This document shows positions 23,176-24,814 of a stretch of 24,814 nucleotides of DNA, in pieces. The stretch comes from an uncultured Bacteroidia bacterium (GTDB taxonomy: Bacteria; Bacteroidota; Bacteroidia; Bacteroidales; UBA932). How positions within the stretch are numbered: the first letter of the stretch is position 1; every line of letters starts with the position of its first letter. Location of the stretch: the NCBI GenBank assembly GCA_902767355.1, contig CACXHG010000140.1, forward strand, positions 1-24,814, given 5' to 3'. The translations under genes and the position numbers were made by a program. The notes under the pieces were generated by a model that saw only the letters and a list, made by a program, of their open reading frames with translations, was not told where the DNA came from and did not search any database.

Positions 23176-24698
23176 GCCAGTGCGATATTGGCAAGCGCCG
23201 CATCTATGCGGGCAAGGGTTTCGCCTTTGCCGATGAATTCGCATATAGAGAAGATGTCAGGCCCCTGCCCTATCCCCATTATTGCGATACGCAGGCAGTT
23301 CATTATCTTGCCCATGGGCAGGCCGCCGGCCTCTATCCACTCCCGAACGATGTGCTCTGCGCTCTCTTTTTCCAACACTTCCAGTTCTGCAAAGATGCCG
23401 CGAAGTTCCTTGATGTAGCCCACGTTCTCCGCCTTCCAGAACTTGTTCACGCTCTTTTCGTCGTATGACTGCGGGGCGCGGAACATATAAATGGTCAGAT
23501 CCAGCAGATCCTTGGGGAAGGTCGCCCTCTCCTTGATTATGGCAACGGCGTCAGCCGCGCGCTCCTGAGTTGTGTCAATGCCGACAGCCTTGAGCTGGGG
23601 CAGCAGCAGCGTGGCCAGGAACTGGTCGCTGGCGGAGCGCATATACTGGGCGTTGAACCACTTTGCCTTGTCGGGGCTGAAACGGGCGCCCGACTTGCTC
23701 ACCTTGTCCAGCGAGAATTGCTCGCAGAGCTCTTCCATGGAGAAAATCTCCTGCTCGGTGCCGGGATTCCAGCCCAGCAGGGCCAGCATATTCACAAAGG
23801 CGCCGGGCAGATAGCCGCTCTCGCGATAGCCCATGGAGACCTCACCGTCGGGAGCATGCCATTCCAGGGGGAACACCGGGAAGCCGAACTTGTCGCCGTC
23901 GCGCTTGCTCAGCTTGCCCTGGCCCTGAGGCTTGAGCAGCAGCGGCAGATGCGCAAACAGGGGCTGCGTGTCGGTCCAGCCGAAGGCGCGATAGAGAAGG
24001 AAGTGCAGCGGCAGCGAAGGCAGCCATTCCTCCCCGCGAATCACGTGGGAGATTTCCATCAGATGGTCGTCCACAATGTTGGCCAGGTGGTAGGTCGGCA
24101 GCGCATCCGCCGATTTGTAGAGCACCTTGTCGTCCAGAGTGGAAGTATTTATCGTTATATGGCCACGGATGATGTCGTCCATCTCCACATCTTCGTTTTC
24201 GGGCATCTTGAAGCGGATCACCCAGTGTTCGCCGGCATCTATGCGGCGCTTTACCTCCTCGGAAGACAGAGACAGGGAGTTCTTGAGACTGCCGCGACTC
24301 TTGGCGTCATAAGAGAAGGTCTCGCCGCGGCTCTCGCATTCGCTACGAAGGGCGGCAAGCTCTTCAGCAGTGTCGAAAGCATAATAGGCATTGCCGCTCT
24401 CTACCAGCTGCAGCGCATATTTGAGATATATCTCGCGACGCTCGCTCTGGCGGTAAGGAGCATGCGGGCCGCCCACGCCGACACCTTCATCGACCTTGAT
24501 GCCGCACCATGCAAGCGCCTCTATTATATATTCCTCTGCTCCGGGCACAAAGCGCTGGCTGTCGGTATCCTCTATCCTGAGAATAAAATCGCCGCCGTTG
24601 TGACGTGCAAACAGGTAGTTGTAAAGGGCTGTACGGACACCTCCGATGTGGAGGGCACCTGTGGGGCTGGGCGCAAAACGCACTCTTACTTTGCTCAT
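23172..24698 (-). CDS. gltX: Glutamyl-tRNA synthetase
   Basis: A 508-residue class I aminoacyl-tRNA synthetase that charges tRNA-Glu with glutamate. The first signature reads RFAPSPTGALHIGGVRTALY at residues 7-26 (HIGH variant HIGG at 17-20), followed by FILRIEDTD; the second, KMSKS-type signature is GKLSKRDG. The C-terminal anticodon-binding helical domain runs to the end. The ATG at 24698 was chosen because it starts directly at the conserved MSKVRVRFAPSPTG; an in-frame upstream start at 24725 would lie within the terminator hairpin. A discriminating or nondiscriminating specificity cannot be assigned by eye. Its tRNA substrate is encoded just upstream on the same strand. The stop overlaps the stop of the convergent LytTR gene in CTAG. 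Confidence 0.97.
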   Translation of the reverse strand: MSKVRVRFAPSPTGALHIGGVRTALYNYLFARHNGGDFILRIEDTDSQRFVPGAEEYIIEALAWCGIKVDEGVGVGGPHAPYRQSERREIYLKYALQLVESGNAYYAFDTAEELAALRSECESRGETFSYDAKSRGSLKNSLSLSSEEVKRRIDAGEHWVIRFKMPENEDVEMDDIIRGHITINTSTLDDKVLYKSADALPTYHLANIVDDHLMEISHVIRGEEWLPSLPLHFLLYRAFGWTDTQPLFAHLPLLLKPQGQGKLSKRDGDKFGFPVFPLEWHAPDGEVSMGYRESGYLPGAFVNMLALLGWNPGTEQEIFSMEELCEQFSLDKVSKSGARFSPDKAKWFNAQYMRSASDQFLATLLLPQLKAVGIDTTQERAADAVAIIKERATFPKDLLDLTIYMFRAPQSYDEKSVNKFWKAENVGYIKELRGIFAELEVLEKESAEHIVREWIEAGGLPMGKIMNCLRIAIMGIGQGPDIFSICEFIGKGETLARIDAALANIALA

Positions 24699-24713
24699 AT
24701 CTCTGAAATAAAA

Positions 24714-24739
24714 AAGCTGCCCCAAATATTGGGCAGCTT
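24714..24739 (-). terminator. Intrinsic terminator or attenuator between tRNA-Glu and gltX
   Basis: On the minus strand AAGCTGCCC pairs with GGGCAGCTT around a short AT-rich loop, directly followed by a run of T. It starts 7 bases after the tRNA 3' end and ends 15 bases before the gltX ATG, so it should end tRNA transcripts and limit readthrough into gltX. Confidence 0.8.
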
Positions 24740-24745
24740 GGGTTT

Positions 24746-24814
24746 TGGTAGTCGATAGGAGAATCGAACTCCTATTTAGAGATTGAGAATCTCTTGTCCT
24801 AACCGTTAGACGAA
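24746..24814 (-). tRNA. tRNA-Glu (anticodon CTC), 5' end outside window
   Basis: On the minus strand the D arm (GTC...GAC), anticodon arm (AGAGA-TTCTCAA-TCTCT), T arm (AGGAG-TTCGATT-CTCCT), acceptor 3' strand ATCGACT, discriminator A and an encoded CCA are all readable. The anticodon CTC (plus-strand gag at 24785-24787) reads GAG codons, giving glutamate. Only the first six bases of the acceptor 5' strand are beyond the window; base T7 is visible. The D-arm sequence TCGTCTA is also the one found in E. coli tRNA-Glu. Confidence 0.92.

Overview
The window looks like chromosomal DNA of a fairly GC-rich Bacteroidales bacterium, possibly Alistipes/Rikenellaceae-like (a guess from gene content and base composition, not a search). 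Reasons: FimA/Mfa-type fimbrillins with lipoprotein signals, a DUF3575 outer-membrane protein, a serine palmitoyltransferase of the Bacteroides sphingolipid type, and several copies of the Bacteroidetes promoter pattern (TAnnTTTG, three with TTG about 20 bases upstream). No IS element, prophage, CRISPR array or rRNA gene was seen.

Layout. (1) 1-638, minus: truncated YitT-family membrane protein. (2) 721-7483, plus: a tightly overlapping aromatic amino acid operon: a chorismate mutase fused to 3-dehydroquinate synthase, then aroC, aroQ, aroA, tyrA and a DAHP synthase, followed by guanine deaminase and a nucleoside deoxyribosyltransferase-like gene. The shikimate steps AroE and AroK and prephenate dehydratase are absent here. 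(3) 7583-8509, plus: EamA permease, whose stop codon overlaps that of the convergent lipid block. (4) 14784-8506, minus: acyl-CoA/ACP ligase, fabF, fabZ, fabI, then serine palmitoyltransferase and an SDR reductase. The set reads as acyl-chain activation/elongation feeding sphingoid base synthesis. (5) 14928-17381: YpfJ-like zinc peptidase (plus), shared terminator, YegP-like DUF1508 protein and a CobW-type metallochaperone GTPase (minus). (6) 17520-22191, plus: fimbrial locus (DUF3575 protein, FimB/Mfa2-type lipoprotein, large Ig-like fimbrial lipoprotein, Mfa1/FimA-type fimbrillin), closed by a terminator. (7) 22351-23175, plus: membrane-anchored LytTR regulator with a promoter full of direct and inverted repeats. 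(8) 24814-23172, minus: tRNA-Glu(CTC), a hairpin with a T tract, then gltX.

Most worth a second look: the chorismate mutase-AroB fusion inside an operon whose proteins resemble clostridial types; the lipid block joining a mini fatty-acid cycle to sphingolipid entry; the repeat-laden LytTR promoter and the inverted repeat bracketing the fimbrial promoter; and the tRNA-Glu/terminator/gltX arrangement. All family assignments come from reading motifs by eye; no database was consulted.
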